Of a DNA stretch of 9,832 bases, positions 1 through 7,131 are shown piece after piece. The notes beneath the pieces were generated by a model, which made no database searches, was not told where the DNA came from, and saw nothing but the letters and a program-made list of their open reading frames with translations. Position 1 is the first letter of the stretch. Each line of letters opens with the position of its first letter. A program made the position numbers and the translations under genes. Source of the DNA: JBBSVE01 sp038233815 (GTDB lineage Bacteria; Pseudomonadota; Alphaproteobacteria; Rhodobacterales; Rhodobacteraceae); NCBI GenBank assembly GCA_038233815.1, contig JBBSVE010000111.1, forward strand, positions 1 to 9,832, written 5' to 3'.

Positions 1-1299
1 CTGGCGCGGGCGACCGCCGACCTCGGCGCCGATCTGTGGGTGGAAACGCGGCCCGACGCCATCGCATGGATGTTCAACGTCCGGGGCGCAGACGTGCCGA
101 TGACGCCGGTGCCTCTGTCCTTCGCGATCTTCCGGCGGGTGGGTCCGGCGCTCTGGTTCATCGACCCGGCCAAGCTGACCGCCCCCTTGGCGGACGGCGT
201 GGAGGCACGGGCGTTCGACGCATTCCTGACCGACCTCGCGGCACTTGCAAACGGCACCGTCGCGGCCTTCGATCCCGGCTTCACGCCTGAAGCCGTGGCG
301 CGCGCCTTGCGCGGCGCCGGGGCGGTCTGCCGCGAGGCACCGGGCCTCATCACCGTCGCCAAGGCGCGCAAGACCGCAGCCGAGCTTGCGGGCTTTCGCC
401 GCGCCCATCTGGCCGACGGCGTGGCGCTCGCGCGCTTCGGCCACTGGCTCTCCTGTATCGGTGCTGTGTCCGAAACCGATGCGGCCGAGGCGCTGGCCGC
501 GTTCCGCGCGGCGTCCCCGCTCTACCTCGAGCCGAGTTTTGCGACCATCGCCGCCAGCGGAGCCAATGCGGCGCTGTGCCATTATCACGCGCCCGCCGTT
601 GGCAGTGGAACGGTGGGGGGGGACGCGCTGTTCCTGTGCGATTCCGGCGGGCAGTATGCGTGCGGGACGACCGATGTGACGCGCACGCATGCCTTCGGGC
701 CGGTCCCCGACGACATCCGCCGCGTGGCGACGGCGGTCCTGCAGGGCTTCATCGCCCTGCATGCGCTGCGGTTTCCGGCAGGCACCATGCCGCACCAGAT
801 CGACGCCGTGGCGCGCGCGCCGCTCTGGGCGATGGGGCTCGATTACGACCACGGCACCGGGCACGACGTCGGCCACGCCCTGTCGGTGCACGAACATCCC
901 CACCGGATCGGAAAGGCCGCGAACCCCTATCCGATGGCGCCGGGCAACGTCCTGACACTGGAGCCCGGCTACTATGCCGAAGGCCGCTGGGGCATCCGCA
1001 TCGAAAATCAGGTGGAGGTGGTGGAGGACGGACCGGGCTTCCTGCGGTTCGAGCCGCTGACGCTGGCGGCCATCGACCTCACCTCGTTCGATCTTGATTG
1101 TCTGACGGCGCGGGAGGTGACGTGGATCGACACCTATCATGCGCGGGTCCGTGCCGGGATCGCGCAGCTCCTCGACCCCGACGCGCGCGCTTGGCTGCTG
1201 GACGCGACCCGGCCCGTGATCCCCGCTGTCAGCCGTCAAGACCCGGGATCGGCACGCCGAAGGTCTGCATCAGCAGGACCACGTTCAGGCACAGGATGA
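1..1299 (+). CDS. pepP: Xaa-Pro aminopeptidase (M24B), 5'-partial
   Basis: Cytosolic metallopeptidase that removes the N-terminal residue from peptides with proline in position 2. The frame is open from base 1, so the gene starts outside the window; a GTG at 40 is internal. Compared with three-domain aminopeptidase P proteins of about 600 residues, the first creatinase-like domain is mostly missing, domain II is present (DAIAWMFNVRG near the left edge), and the catalytic pita-bread domain is complete. Counting from base 1, the five expected metal ligands are D214 (CDSGGQY), D225 (GTTDVTRT), H288 (GTGHDVGH), E321 (LEPGYY) and E335 (RIENQV). The family usually ends soon after ARAWLLDATRP. Here about 26 more low-complexity Arg/Ser/Gly-rich residues follow, encoded antisense to the end of mntH. 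This tail looks like a lost stop or a one-base frameshift near 1213-1216. Function is confident; the native C-terminus is not. Confidence 0.93.
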   Translation: MARATADLGADLWVETRPDAIAWMFNVRGADVPMTPVPLSFAIFRRVGPALWFIDPAKLTAPLADGVEARAFDAFLTDLAALANGTVAAFDPGFTPEAVARALRGAGAVCREAPGLITVAKARKTAAELAGFRRAHLADGVALARFGHWLSCIGAVSETDAAEALAAFRAASPLYLEPSFATIAASGANAALCHYHAPAVGSGTVGGDALFLCDSGGQYACGTTDVTRTHAFGPVPDDIRRVATAVLQGFIALHALRFPAGTMPHQIDAVARAPLWAMGLDYDHGTGHDVGHALSVHEHPHRIGKAANPYPMAPGNVLTLEPGYYAEGRWGIRIENQVEVVEDGPGFLRFEPLTLAAIDLTSFDLDCLTAREVTWIDTYHARVRAGIAQLLDPDARAWLLDATRPVIPAVSRQDPGSARRRSASAGPRSGTG

Positions 1300-2536
1300 T
1301 CGCCGCCCCGACGATCGCCAGGACGTCGATCACCCGGCCGTTCACGAACTCTCCCATGATCGCGCGGTTGCGGGTGAAGACCACCAGCGCGATCATCGGC
1401 ATCGGCAGCACGAAGGACAGCACGACCTGACTGTAAACCAGCGCCTCGGTCGTGTTCACCCCCATCGCCACGATGATGAATGCGGGCACCATGGTCACGG
1501 CCCGGCGGACCCAGATCGGGATCTTGAAGCCCACGAAGCCCTGCATGATCATCTGCCCGGCCATCGTCCCCACCACCGAGGAGGAGATGCCCGAGGTCAT
1601 CAGCGACACCAGAAAGAAGGTCGCCGCAGCCCCGCCCAGAAGCGGCGTCAGCGTGTGGTAGGCGGTCTCGATCTCGGCCACGTCGGGATTGCCGGCATGG
1701 AACGCGGCGGAGGCCATGATCACCATCGCCATGTTGACCGCCCCCGCCACGGCCAGCGCGACCACGCATTCGATGTTGGAAAACCGCAGGAGCTTGCGCC
1801 GCCCCGCCGCGTTCGTCCCCGGCGCACGGTGCTGGGTCAGGCCGGAGTGGAGGAACACGGCATGCGGCATCACCGTGGCCCCGATGATGCCGACCGAGAT
1901 CGTCAGCGCCAGCGCATCGGGCATCGACGGCGTGATCAGTCCCACCGCCGCCGAGCCCCAGTCGACCGGTGCGATGAACATCTCGACGATGTAGCAAAGT
2001 GCGATGATCGCGACGAGCGCGCCGATGATCAGTTCCATCGGACGGAAGCCGCGCCCCTCGAACATCAGGATGCCGTAGGTCACGATCGCCGTTACCGCCA
2101 TCCCCGCCATCAGCGGCATGTGGAACAGCAGCGCCAGACCGATCGCGCCGCCGAGGAACTCCGCCAGATCGGTGGCCATGGCGCCGATCTCGCTGACGAT
2201 CCACATGGCGATCCGGGGAACGGGGGACACGTGGTCGTGGCACATCTCCGCAAGGTTGCGCCCTGTGACGATGCCGAGCTTGGCCGACAGGGCCTGGAAC
2301 AGCATCGCGATCAGATTCGCCATCAGCACGACCCAGAGGAGCGAATAGCCATAGCGCGATCCGGCCTGGATGTTGGTCGCGAAGTTGCCGGGGTCCATGT
2401 AGGCGATGGAGGCGATAACCGCAGGCCCGACAAACAGCAGCATCGCACGCGGGCCCCGGCGCCGCCCGTCGAGCACCTCGTAGATCTGGGCGTCCGTCCG
2501 TGCCGTCAGGGTGTTTTGTGCAGCCGCATCGCTCAT
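1229..2536 (-). CDS. mntH: NRAMP-family divalent metal (Mn2+) transporter MntH
   Basis: Inner-membrane, proton-coupled importer of Mn2+ (and to a lesser extent Fe2+). The 435 residues are close to full length for bacterial MntH, with about eleven hydrophobic segments. Diagnostic features are DPGN at residues 48-51 in TM1, the TM3 signature SEIGAMATDLAEFLGG near 115-130, and the TM6 motif MPH at 223-225 followed by AVFLHS. The Asp/Asn of DPGN and the Met of TM6 bind metal in this family, and the TM6 Met favours Mn2+. A GGAGG at 2543-2547, six bases before the ATG, supports the start. The promoter carries an MntR-type operator, which supports manganese as the physiological substrate. It lies 144 bp downstream of the efflux ATPase on the same strand but has its own promoter. 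Its 3' end overlaps the convergent aminopeptidase gene by 71 bp. Confidence 0.95.
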   Translation of the reverse strand: MSDAAAQNTLTARTDAQIYEVLDGRRRGPRAMLLFVGPAVIASIAYMDPGNFATNIQAGSRYGYSLLWVVLMANLIAMLFQALSAKLGIVTGRNLAEMCHDHVSPVPRIAMWIVSEIGAMATDLAEFLGGAIGLALLFHMPLMAGMAVTAIVTYGILMFEGRGFRPMELIIGALVAIIALCYIVEMFIAPVDWGSAAVGLITPSMPDALALTISVGIIGATVMPHAVFLHSGLTQHRAPGTNAAGRRKLLRFSNIECVVALAVAGAVNMAMVIMASAAFHAGNPDVAEIETAYHTLTPLLGGAAATFFLVSLMTSGISSSVVGTMAGQMIMQGFVGFKIPIWVRRAVTMVPAFIIVAMGVNTTEALVYSQVVLSFVLPMPMIALVVFTRNRAIMGEFVNGRVIDVLAIVGAAIILCLNVVLLMQTFGVPIPGLDG

Positions 2537-2562
2537 CGCGATCCTCCGGTTGGTGATCGGTC

Positions 2563-2584
2563 AGGTATAGCCTTTGCTAAACTA
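2563..2584 (-). promoter_or_regulatory. MntR operator (Mn2+-responsive) upstream of mntH
   Basis: On the minus strand the 13-base core TAGCAAAGGCTAT (2567-2579) is identical to the centre of the enterobacterial MntR box as I remember it. The outer arms match less well, about 15 of 22 positions over the full element. An imperfect 18-bp dyad (GTTTAGC, AAAG, GCTATAC) spans 2565-2582. The site overlaps the predicted -10 and spacer, so Mn-loaded MntR would block RNA polymerase. No mntR gene is in this window. The alternative alphaproteobacterial regulator Mur (Fur family) uses a different, more AT-rich motif, so MntR is preferred. Confidence 0.8.
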
Positions 2585-2591
2585 TCGTCAA
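2564..2591 (-). promoter_or_regulatory. Predicted mntH promoter
   Basis: On the minus strand, TTGACG (2586-2591) and TATACC (2564-2569) are separated by 16 bp. Transcription would start near 2557, giving a leader of about 20 nt with GGAGG at 2543-2547. The leader is too short to hold a yybP-ykoY manganese riboswitch. Control is therefore expected at the overlapping MntR site. Confidence 0.6.
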
Positions 2592-2613
2592 TGGGCTTCA
2601 CGGGGGGAGGGAT

Positions 2614-2680
2614 GGTCCGGCATCCGGGCCATGGCTATCGTCGCCGGATCCGGACGCATACGAAAGCGGAACGCCGGACC
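2614..2680. repeat. GC-rich inverted repeat after the efflux ATPase gene
   Basis: GGTCCGGC at 2614-2621 is the exact reverse complement of GCCGGACC at 2673-2680. The repeat lies directly beyond the ATPase stop codon (2681-2683), and the loop holds a perfect 10-bp palindrome, CCGGATCCGG (2644-2653). It could form a stable hairpin in the ATPase transcript and protect or end it, but there is no T tract, so it is not a standard intrinsic terminator. Function is not shown. Confidence 0.35.
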
Positions 2681-4909
2681 TTAACCTTCCGCTTTGGCCC
2701 GGCCTCCCCGTCCCGGATCGAACCCGAGAAGTCTGAGCGCATTCAGCGTCACGAGCACCGTCGCCCCGGTATCGGCGAGCACCGCGATCCAGAGGCCGGT
2801 GATCCCCAGGACCGTCGTCACAAGGAACACCGCCTTCAGGCCGAGCGCGATGCCGACGTTCTGGCGGATGTTGCGCATCGTCGCGCGGGCGAGGCGGATC
2901 AGATCGGGGATGTCGCTCACGCGGTCGCGCAGGATCGCGGCATCCGCCGTCTCCAGCGCCACGTCGGTGCCCGATCCCATGGCGACGCCGACATGGGCCG
3001 AGGCCAGCGCCGGCGCGTCGTTGATCCCGTCGCCGACCATCATTACACGGTTGTCCGCGACCATCGCGCGGACCTCCGCCACCTTGGCCTCCGGCATCAA
3101 TTCGGCCCGGTGCCTGATGCCGAGCGTGCCCGCGATGGCTGCAGCAGTCGCCGCGTTGTCCCCGGTCAGCATCACCGACGCGATGCCCATGCGTTCAAGG
3201 TCCGCGATGGCGCGGGCGGCATCCTCGCGCGGCTCGTCGCGCAGCGCGATCAGGCCGTCGAGCCTGCCCTCACCAAAGACCGCAACGACCGTCTTGCCCT
3301 CCGCCTCCAGCCCCTCTGCCGTGCGGGTGGCATCGGCGTCCATGACGCCCGAAGACGCGGCGAACCGGACGGAGCCGACGCGCACCGTTGACCCGTCGAC
3401 GCGCGCCTCCGCCCCCTTGCCCGGAAGCGCGCGCCCATTGCGGCCCGACAAAGGCTCCGCCCCGGTCCGCTCCGCTTCGGCGAGGATCGCCAAGGCCAGC
3501 GGATGGCTCGCCCCCCCCTCCACCGCCGCGGCGAGCGACAGGATGCGGGGCGTCGCTGCCGCCCCCGGCACGATGTCCGTGATCCGGGGCTTGCCGCGCG
3601 TCAGCGTTCCGGTCTTGTCGAAGGCGATCTGCGTGGTGCGGGCGGCGGCCTCGATCACCGCACCGCCCTTGATCAGGAGCCCGCGCCGCGTGCCCGCCGA
3701 CAGGGCCGAGGCGATCGAGGCGGGGACCGAGATGACCATCGCGCAGGGGCACCCGATCAGCAAAAGCGTCAACGCCCGGTAGATCCAGGTCTGCCACGCC
3801 TCCCCGAAGCCCAGCGGCGGGACGATGGCCACCAGAAGGGCCGCGCCGACGATTGCGGGCATGTAGATCCGGCTGAACCGGTCAATGTACCGCTCCGTCG
3901 GGGCGCGGGCGCTCTCGGCCTCCTCCACCAGAGAGACGATGCGGGAGATGGTGTTGTCGGCTGCCAGTTTCGTGACCCGGATGCGCAGAGCGGCCTCCAC
4001 GTTGATCGAGCCTGCAAAGACCGCGTCGCCCGGCGTTTTGGTCTTGGGCACGCTTTCGCCCGTGACCGGGCTTTCATCCACGCCGGAGGTGCCCTCCCCG
4101 ATCTCGCCGTCCGCAGGGATCCGGTCGCCGGGCCGCACCAGAACCGTCTGGCCGATACGCAGCGTCTCCGCCGCGACCTCGCGCGTGCGGCCGTCCTCCT
4201 CCAGCAGCGCGGTCTTGGGAACCAGATCTGCCAGCGCGCGGATGCCGTCGCGGGCCTTGTTGGCCGCAACCCCTTCCAGAACCTCGCCCACTGCAAACAG
4301 GAACACGACCAGCGCCGCTTCCTCCGCCGCGCCGATAAAGAGCGCGCCAAGGGCGGCAATCGACATCAGCATCTCGATCGTGAAGGGCATGCCCGCCCGG
4401 GCGGCGTTGAAGGCCTGCCGCGCAACGGGTGCCACCCCGATCAGCGTGGCCACGACAAAGGCCCAGCCCGCAACCGCTTCCGACGCCGTCAGCCGGACCG
4501 CCCAGGCCAGCGCGAGCAAAAGAGCGGTGCCGATCACCAGCCGGCCCTTACCGGTCCGATACCAGGCCTGCCCGGGCTCCGCTACCGCGTGGGAATGGCC
4601 CGCAGGGTCGTGCGGGTCGGCCTCCACGGTCGGCGCTTCGGGGCTGGCGTTCGCATCGGCGGGCATCACGAAGCCCTTGCGCGCTGGCGCTTCGCCCTTG
4701 GGGGCAATGCCGAACCCCACGGCCTTGACCGCCGCCTCCACCCGCTTGCGCGTCGTCTGGCCTTCGTCGAGGGTCAGGCGCAGCCGTTCCGCCGTCAGCG
4801 CCACATCGACCTCGCTAACCCCCGGCAGGCGTTCGACCGCCCCCCGGACCTTGCCCACGCATGATCCGCAATCCATCCCCGTCACGGTCCATTCGCAGGT
4901 CATTGCCAT
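2681..4909 (-). CDS. zntA: P1B-2 type Zn2+/Cd2+/Pb2+ exporting ATPase
   Basis: Inner-membrane ATPase that pumps Zn2+, Cd2+ or Pb2+ out of the cytoplasm. In the 742 residues I see an N-terminal HMA domain with GMDCGSC (C14, C17), a His-containing linker (HDPAGHSH, residues 100-107), the actuator motif TGES (284-287), the membrane site CPC (387-389), the phosphorylated D431 in DKTGTLT, the HP pair (469-470), TGDN (582-585) and GDGIND (626-631). K692 and D713 (LADTG) in the last two membrane helices, together with CPC, are the P1B-2 signature and argue against a copper pump. All catalytic residues are present and the length is normal. The start at 4909 has only a weak purine-rich site; an ATG at 4903 is possible. 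It is divergent from a MerR regulator, which probably activates it. It could equally be named cadA. Confidence 0.94.
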   Translation of the reverse strand: MAMTCEWTVTGMDCGSCVGKVRGAVERLPGVSEVDVALTAERLRLTLDEGQTTRKRVEAAVKAVGFGIAPKGEAPARKGFVMPADANASPEAPTVEADPHDPAGHSHAVAEPGQAWYRTGKGRLVIGTALLLALAWAVRLTASEAVAGWAFVVATLIGVAPVARQAFNAARAGMPFTIEMLMSIAALGALFIGAAEEAALVVFLFAVGEVLEGVAANKARDGIRALADLVPKTALLEEDGRTREVAAETLRIGQTVLVRPGDRIPADGEIGEGTSGVDESPVTGESVPKTKTPGDAVFAGSINVEAALRIRVTKLAADNTISRIVSLVEEAESARAPTERYIDRFSRIYMPAIVGAALLVAIVPPLGFGEAWQTWIYRALTLLLIGCPCAMVISVPASIASALSAGTRRGLLIKGGAVIEAAARTTQIAFDKTGTLTRGKPRITDIVPGAAATPRILSLAAAVEGGASHPLALAILAEAERTGAEPLSGRNGRALPGKGAEARVDGSTVRVGSVRFAASSGVMDADATRTAEGLEAEGKTVVAVFGEGRLDGLIALRDEPREDAARAIADLERMGIASVMLTGDNAATAAAIAGTLGIRHRAELMPEAKVAEVRAMVADNRVMMVGDGINDAPALASAHVGVAMGSGTDVALETADAAILRDRVSDIPDLIRLARATMRNIRQNVGIALGLKAVFLVTTVLGITGLWIAVLADTGATVLVTLNALRLLGFDPGRGGRAKAEG

Positions 4910-4931
4910 CTGGGTCTCGCTTTCTGCCGTC

Positions 4932-4960
4932 TTGTTTCCGGTATTTGTGCTACCTAATGT
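4932..4960 (+). promoter_or_regulatory. Predicted promoter of the MerR-family gene
   Basis: TTGTTT (4932-4937), a 17-bp spacer and TAATGT (4955-4960) point toward the regulator gene. Transcription would start near 4967, inside the dyad at 4961-4975, so regulator binding should also repress its own synthesis. The promoter overlaps the ATPase promoter on the other strand. Confidence 0.5.
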
Positions 4961-4981
4961 CTCTAGCAGCTAGAGCTTCAA
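4951..4981 (-). promoter_or_regulatory. MerR-type promoter and operator of the efflux ATPase
   Basis: On the minus strand, TTGAAG (4976-4981) is followed 19 bp later by TAGGTA (4951-4956), or 18 bp later by TTAGGT (4952-4957), close to the TAAGGT of mer-type promoters. The spacer contains a perfect dyad: CTCTAG and CTAGAG around three bases (4961-4975). A spacer longer than 17 bp with an operator inside it is the layout that MerR-family activators correct by distorting the DNA. This predicts metal-dependent activation of the ATPase by the adjacent regulator. Confidence 0.72.
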
Positions 4982-4992
4982 GGGGGCATCTG

Positions 4993-5403
4993 ATGCTGAC
5001 CATCGGAAAGTTGAGCGAGGCGGCCGCCGTCAAGGTCCCCACGATCCGCTATTACGAGCAGATCGGTCTGCTGCCCGAGCCCGAGCGCAGCGCCGGCAAC
5101 CAGCGGCTTTATGGGGCAAGGGCGCTCGACCGGCTGGCGTTCATCCGGCACGCGCGCACGCTGGGCTTCGCGCTGGAGGCGATCCGCGACCTTTTGCGGC
5201 TGTCCGACATGCCCGACCAGCCCTGCGCTGTGGTGGACGAGATCGCGCGGCGCCAGCTTACGGCCGTGAACGCCCGGATTGCCCGGCTCCTGAAACTGCA
5301 GGCGGAGCTGGAGCGCATGATCGCGGACTGCGCCCACGGCACCGTCGCCTCCTGCAAGGTGATCGAAGCCCTGGGCGACCGGTGTGCCATTGAGCCGGAG
5401 TGA
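4993..5403 (+). CDS. MerR-family heavy-metal-responsive regulator (ZntR/CadR/PbrR type)
   Basis: Dimeric DNA-binding activator of the divergent efflux ATPase gene. The 136 residues begin MLTIGKLSEAAAVKVPTIRYYE, the standard MerR winged-helix opening, followed by a long dimerisation helix (about residues 80-112) and a C-terminal metal loop. Cysteines at 78, 113, 121 and 131 match the Zn/Cd/Pb sensor layout, with one Cys at the start of the dimer helix and a pair in the loop (DCAHGTVASC). CueR-type sensors lack the first of these, so copper is unlikely. The ATG at 4993 is chosen because AAGGGGG lies six bases before it and the fold begins there; the frame is open further upstream, but that part would cover the promoter. 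The stop is only 13 bp from the stop of the convergent VOC gene. Whether Zn, Cd or Pb is the main inducer cannot be told. Confidence 0.92.
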   Translation: MLTIGKLSEAAAVKVPTIRYYEQIGLLPEPERSAGNQRLYGARALDRLAFIRHARTLGFALEAIRDLLRLSDMPDQPCAVVDEIARRQLTAVNARIARLLKLQAELERMIADCAHGTVASCKVIEALGDRCAIEPE

Positions 5404-5416
5404 CGCGCCACGCGGT

Positions 5417-5890
5417 TCAGCCTTTCGCCGCGGCCTCGATGGCGGCCACGTCGATTTTCACCATGGCGCCCATCGCCTCCATCACCCGTCTGGCCTTCGC
5501 ACGGTCCGGGTCGGCCAGAAGTCGCGGCAGGCTGCGCGGCGTGACCTGCCAGGAGAGGCCGAAACGGTCCGTGACCCAGCCGCACTGGACAGGCTTGCCC
5601 CCGTCTGTGAGCGCGTCCCAGTAACGGTCCACCTCGGCCTGATCGGCGCAGTTGACGGAGAGCGCGACCGCGTCGGTGAACGGATGGCCCGGCCCCCCGG
5701 TCATCGCGATGAAGCTCCGCCCGCCGACCGTGAAGGCCACGGTGATCGCATCGCCCGCCCTGCCGCCGGGATAATCCATCGGGGTCCGCGTCACCGCGTC
5801 GATCCGGCTGTCCTCGAAAAGTCCGGTGTAGAACGACGCTGCCGCCTCCGCCCGCCCGTCGAACCAGAGGAACGTGCTGATCCTGTCCAT
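5417..5890 (-). CDS. PhnB/YjdN-like VOC-family protein
   Basis: Small cytosolic protein of the vicinal oxygen chelate fold, of the group often annotated as PhnB-like or 3-demethylubiquinone-9 3-methyltransferase-like. The methyltransferase name is historical and is not supported by any visible SAM site. The 157 residues open with ISTFLWFDGRAEAAASFYTG and contain GGRSFIAMTGGP, VNCADQAEVDRYW and CGWVTDRFGLSWQV, all typical of the family. The start at 5890 overlaps the previous stop (TGATG) and has GGCGGAG before it; the same frame stays open upstream, antisense-free but inside the preceding gene, and is not used. It is the last gene of a three-gene operon. Substrate unknown. Confidence 0.88.
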   Translation of the reverse strand: MDRISTFLWFDGRAEAAASFYTGLFEDSRIDAVTRTPMDYPGGRAGDAITVAFTVGGRSFIAMTGGPGHPFTDAVALSVNCADQAEVDRYWDALTDGGKPVQCGWVTDRFGLSWQVTPRSLPRLLADPDRAKARRVMEAMGAMVKIDVAAIEAAAKG

Positions 5891-6675
5891 CACTCCGCCC
5901 CCGCCTTGCGCTTGCCGCCGACCATCACCTTCGCCCCCTGCGGGTCGGTCGCCTGGATCAGCCAGTCGCCCTCGTCGCCCGGAAGCGCGATGGGTCCGTG
6001 TGTGACCGTGCCGCCGCCGTCCTTGATCGCCCGTTTCGCCGCGTCGATGTCGGGCACCGTGAAGGCAAAGTTCCAGAACGCGGCTGCCTCCGGGTCGCGG
6101 GACGTCATCATCGCGCCAATCTCGGTGTCGCCGCTGGCGATGAACGTGTAGTCGCCCGCGTCGCCCATCGGCATCGCGCCGGTCTTTTGCCAGCCGAAAA
6201 GCGCGCCGTAGAACGCGAGCGCGTCCGCCTGATCGCGCGTCACCAGCTCGTTCCAGGCGCAATGGCCCGGGATGAGAGGCGCGAAGGCCGTGCTCGGCCC
6301 GTCGCCATCGCCGCGCATCAGGTAGAACATCGCGCCCTGCGGATCGGCCACGAAGGCGAAGCGCCCCACGCCGGGAATGTCCTGCGGTTCCATGTGGATG
6401 GCCCCGCCCAGTTGCGTGACCCGCGCGGCCACCCGGTCCACGTCCGCGACGCCGAAATAGACCGTCCAGATCGGCGCGAAGGGGGCACCGCCCGCAGCCA
6501 TCACCCCGCCAACGCCCGCGCCGTCTGAGGCGGTGACGGTGCGGTAATCGCGGTCCATCCCGCCCGGCAGTCTGGCGAACGTCCAGCCCATGAGCGGGCC
6601 GTAGAACGCCTGCGCCGGATCGGGCGCGTCGGTCATCAGATCATACCAGATCGGGGTTCCGTCGCGCATGGTCAT
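5890..6675 (-). CDS. Double-domain VOC (glyoxalase/bleomycin resistance-like) protein
   Basis: A 261-residue cytosolic protein made of two VOC modules, about residues 8-120 (WYDLMTDAPDPAQAFYGPLM through DPQGAMFYLM) and 135-256 (WNELVTRDQADALAFYGALF through DPQGAKVMVGG). The repeated WxxLxTxDxxxAxxFYxxLxGW and the DPxGA endings mark the internal duplication. Members of this group are annotated as glyoxalase-like or hydroxylase-like, but the chemistry is usually unknown, and I do not see a clear full set of metal ligands. The start at 6675 overlaps the preceding stop by four bases (ATGA) and has GGGAGAGGG before it; ATG at 6669 is an alternative. Middle gene of the operon. Confidence 0.88.
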   Translation of the reverse strand: MTMRDGTPIWYDLMTDAPDPAQAFYGPLMGWTFARLPGGMDRDYRTVTASDGAGVGGVMAAGGAPFAPIWTVYFGVADVDRVAARVTQLGGAIHMEPQDIPGVGRFAFVADPQGAMFYLMRGDGDGPSTAFAPLIPGHCAWNELVTRDQADALAFYGALFGWQKTGAMPMGDAGDYTFIASGDTEIGAMMTSRDPEAAAFWNFAFTVPDIDAAKRAIKDGGGTVTHGPIALPGDEGDWLIQATDPQGAKVMVGGKRKAGAE

Positions 6676-7043
6676 GCCCTCTCTCCCATACGTCCCATTT
6701 CGAAGATCGGCGCGAAGCCGCCCCAGACCATCCGCGCCGGATCGAACGGTGCGTCGGCGGGCGGCTGCATGCGGGGGTCGCTCTCCATCGCCTTTTCGGC
6801 CGCATCCGCCGTCGCCCGGTCGGGCCAGACGATCCAGGAGAAGACGACCGTCTCCTCCGCCGTCGCCTTCACCGCGCGCCGGAAATCGGTGATCTCCCCG
6901 GTTCGCACGTCCTCGCCCCATGCCTCCATAATCTCCGTGGCACCGTAGTCCCGGAACATCTCCGCCGCTGCGGAGGCCATGGTCCGGTAATCGTCTTTCC
7001 GGGCGGTGGGCACGGGCAACAGGAATCCACTGACATAGCTCAT
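6672..7043 (-). CDS. DUF1428 (YbaA-like) protein
   Basis: A 123-residue protein of the DUF1428 family (E. coli YbaA), function unknown. It is recognisable from MSYVSGFLLPVPTARKDDYR at the start, the central EAWGEDVRTGEITDFRRAVK and TVVFSWIVWPDRATADA, and the end MVWGGFAPIFE. The fold is a dimeric alpha/beta barrel, as known for the family. A good AGGAG lies eight bases before the ATG. First gene of an operon with two VOC genes, coupled to the second by a 4-bp overlap and divergent from a MarR regulator. No membrane segment or signal peptide. Confidence 0.9.
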   Translation of the reverse strand: MSYVSGFLLPVPTARKDDYRTMASAAAEMFRDYGATEIMEAWGEDVRTGEITDFRRAVKATAEETVVFSWIVWPDRATADAAEKAMESDPRMQPPADAPFDPARMVWGGFAPIFEMGRMGERA

Positions 7044-7096
7044 GGTCGTTCTCCTCGGGAGGGTCCGGTGATCGGCGCGGCTGCGAGGCGACTCGC

Positions 7097-7126
7097 TTGC
7101 CTATTACGTTGGTATCAACATATAAA
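7097..7126 (+). promoter_or_regulatory. Promoter and dyad operator of the MarR/VOC divergon
   Basis: TTGCCT (7097-7102) and TATAAA (7121-7126) with an 18-bp spacer point toward the MarR gene. The inverted repeat GTTG-GTAT-CAAC (7108-7119), extended to 7102-7125 with 8 of 12 pairs matching, fills the spacer and touches the -10, a size and place usual for a MarR operator. On the minus strand TAATAG (7101-7106) could be the -10 of the DUF1428-VOC operon, so one bound dimer could block both directions; no good -35 is seen for it. Confidence 0.55.
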
Positions 7127-7131
7127 TCTCT

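Noticed and set aside
585..958. Minus-strand frames inside the aminopeptidase gene
   Set aside because: They are short, Arg/Pro-rich, and antisense to conserved catalytic motifs.
2537..2680. Manganese riboswitch before mntH
   Set aside because: The predicted leader is only about 20 nt and no yybP-ykoY-type structure is seen. The MntR site explains the control.
1655..4864. Long plus-strand open frames opposite mntH and the efflux ATPase (1655-3391 and 3503-4864, among others)
   Set aside because: They are antisense to two clear, full-length genes. Their composition is Arg/His/Asp-rich with no family motif, as expected in GC-rich DNA.
4861..4992. An earlier ATG (4861) in frame with the MerR regulator
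   Set aside because: It would add 44 Ser/Arg-rich residues antisense to the ATPase start and cover the divergent promoter. The MerR fold and a good ribosome site begin at 4993.
5891..6262. N-terminal extension of the PhnB-like protein in the same frame
   Set aside because: This stretch is an out-of-frame reading of the preceding VOC gene. Family homology begins at 5890.
6676..6921. N-terminal extension of the double-VOC protein
   Set aside because: It overlaps the DUF1428 gene in another frame and has no VOC character. ATG 6675 has a ribosome site and a 4-bp overlap.
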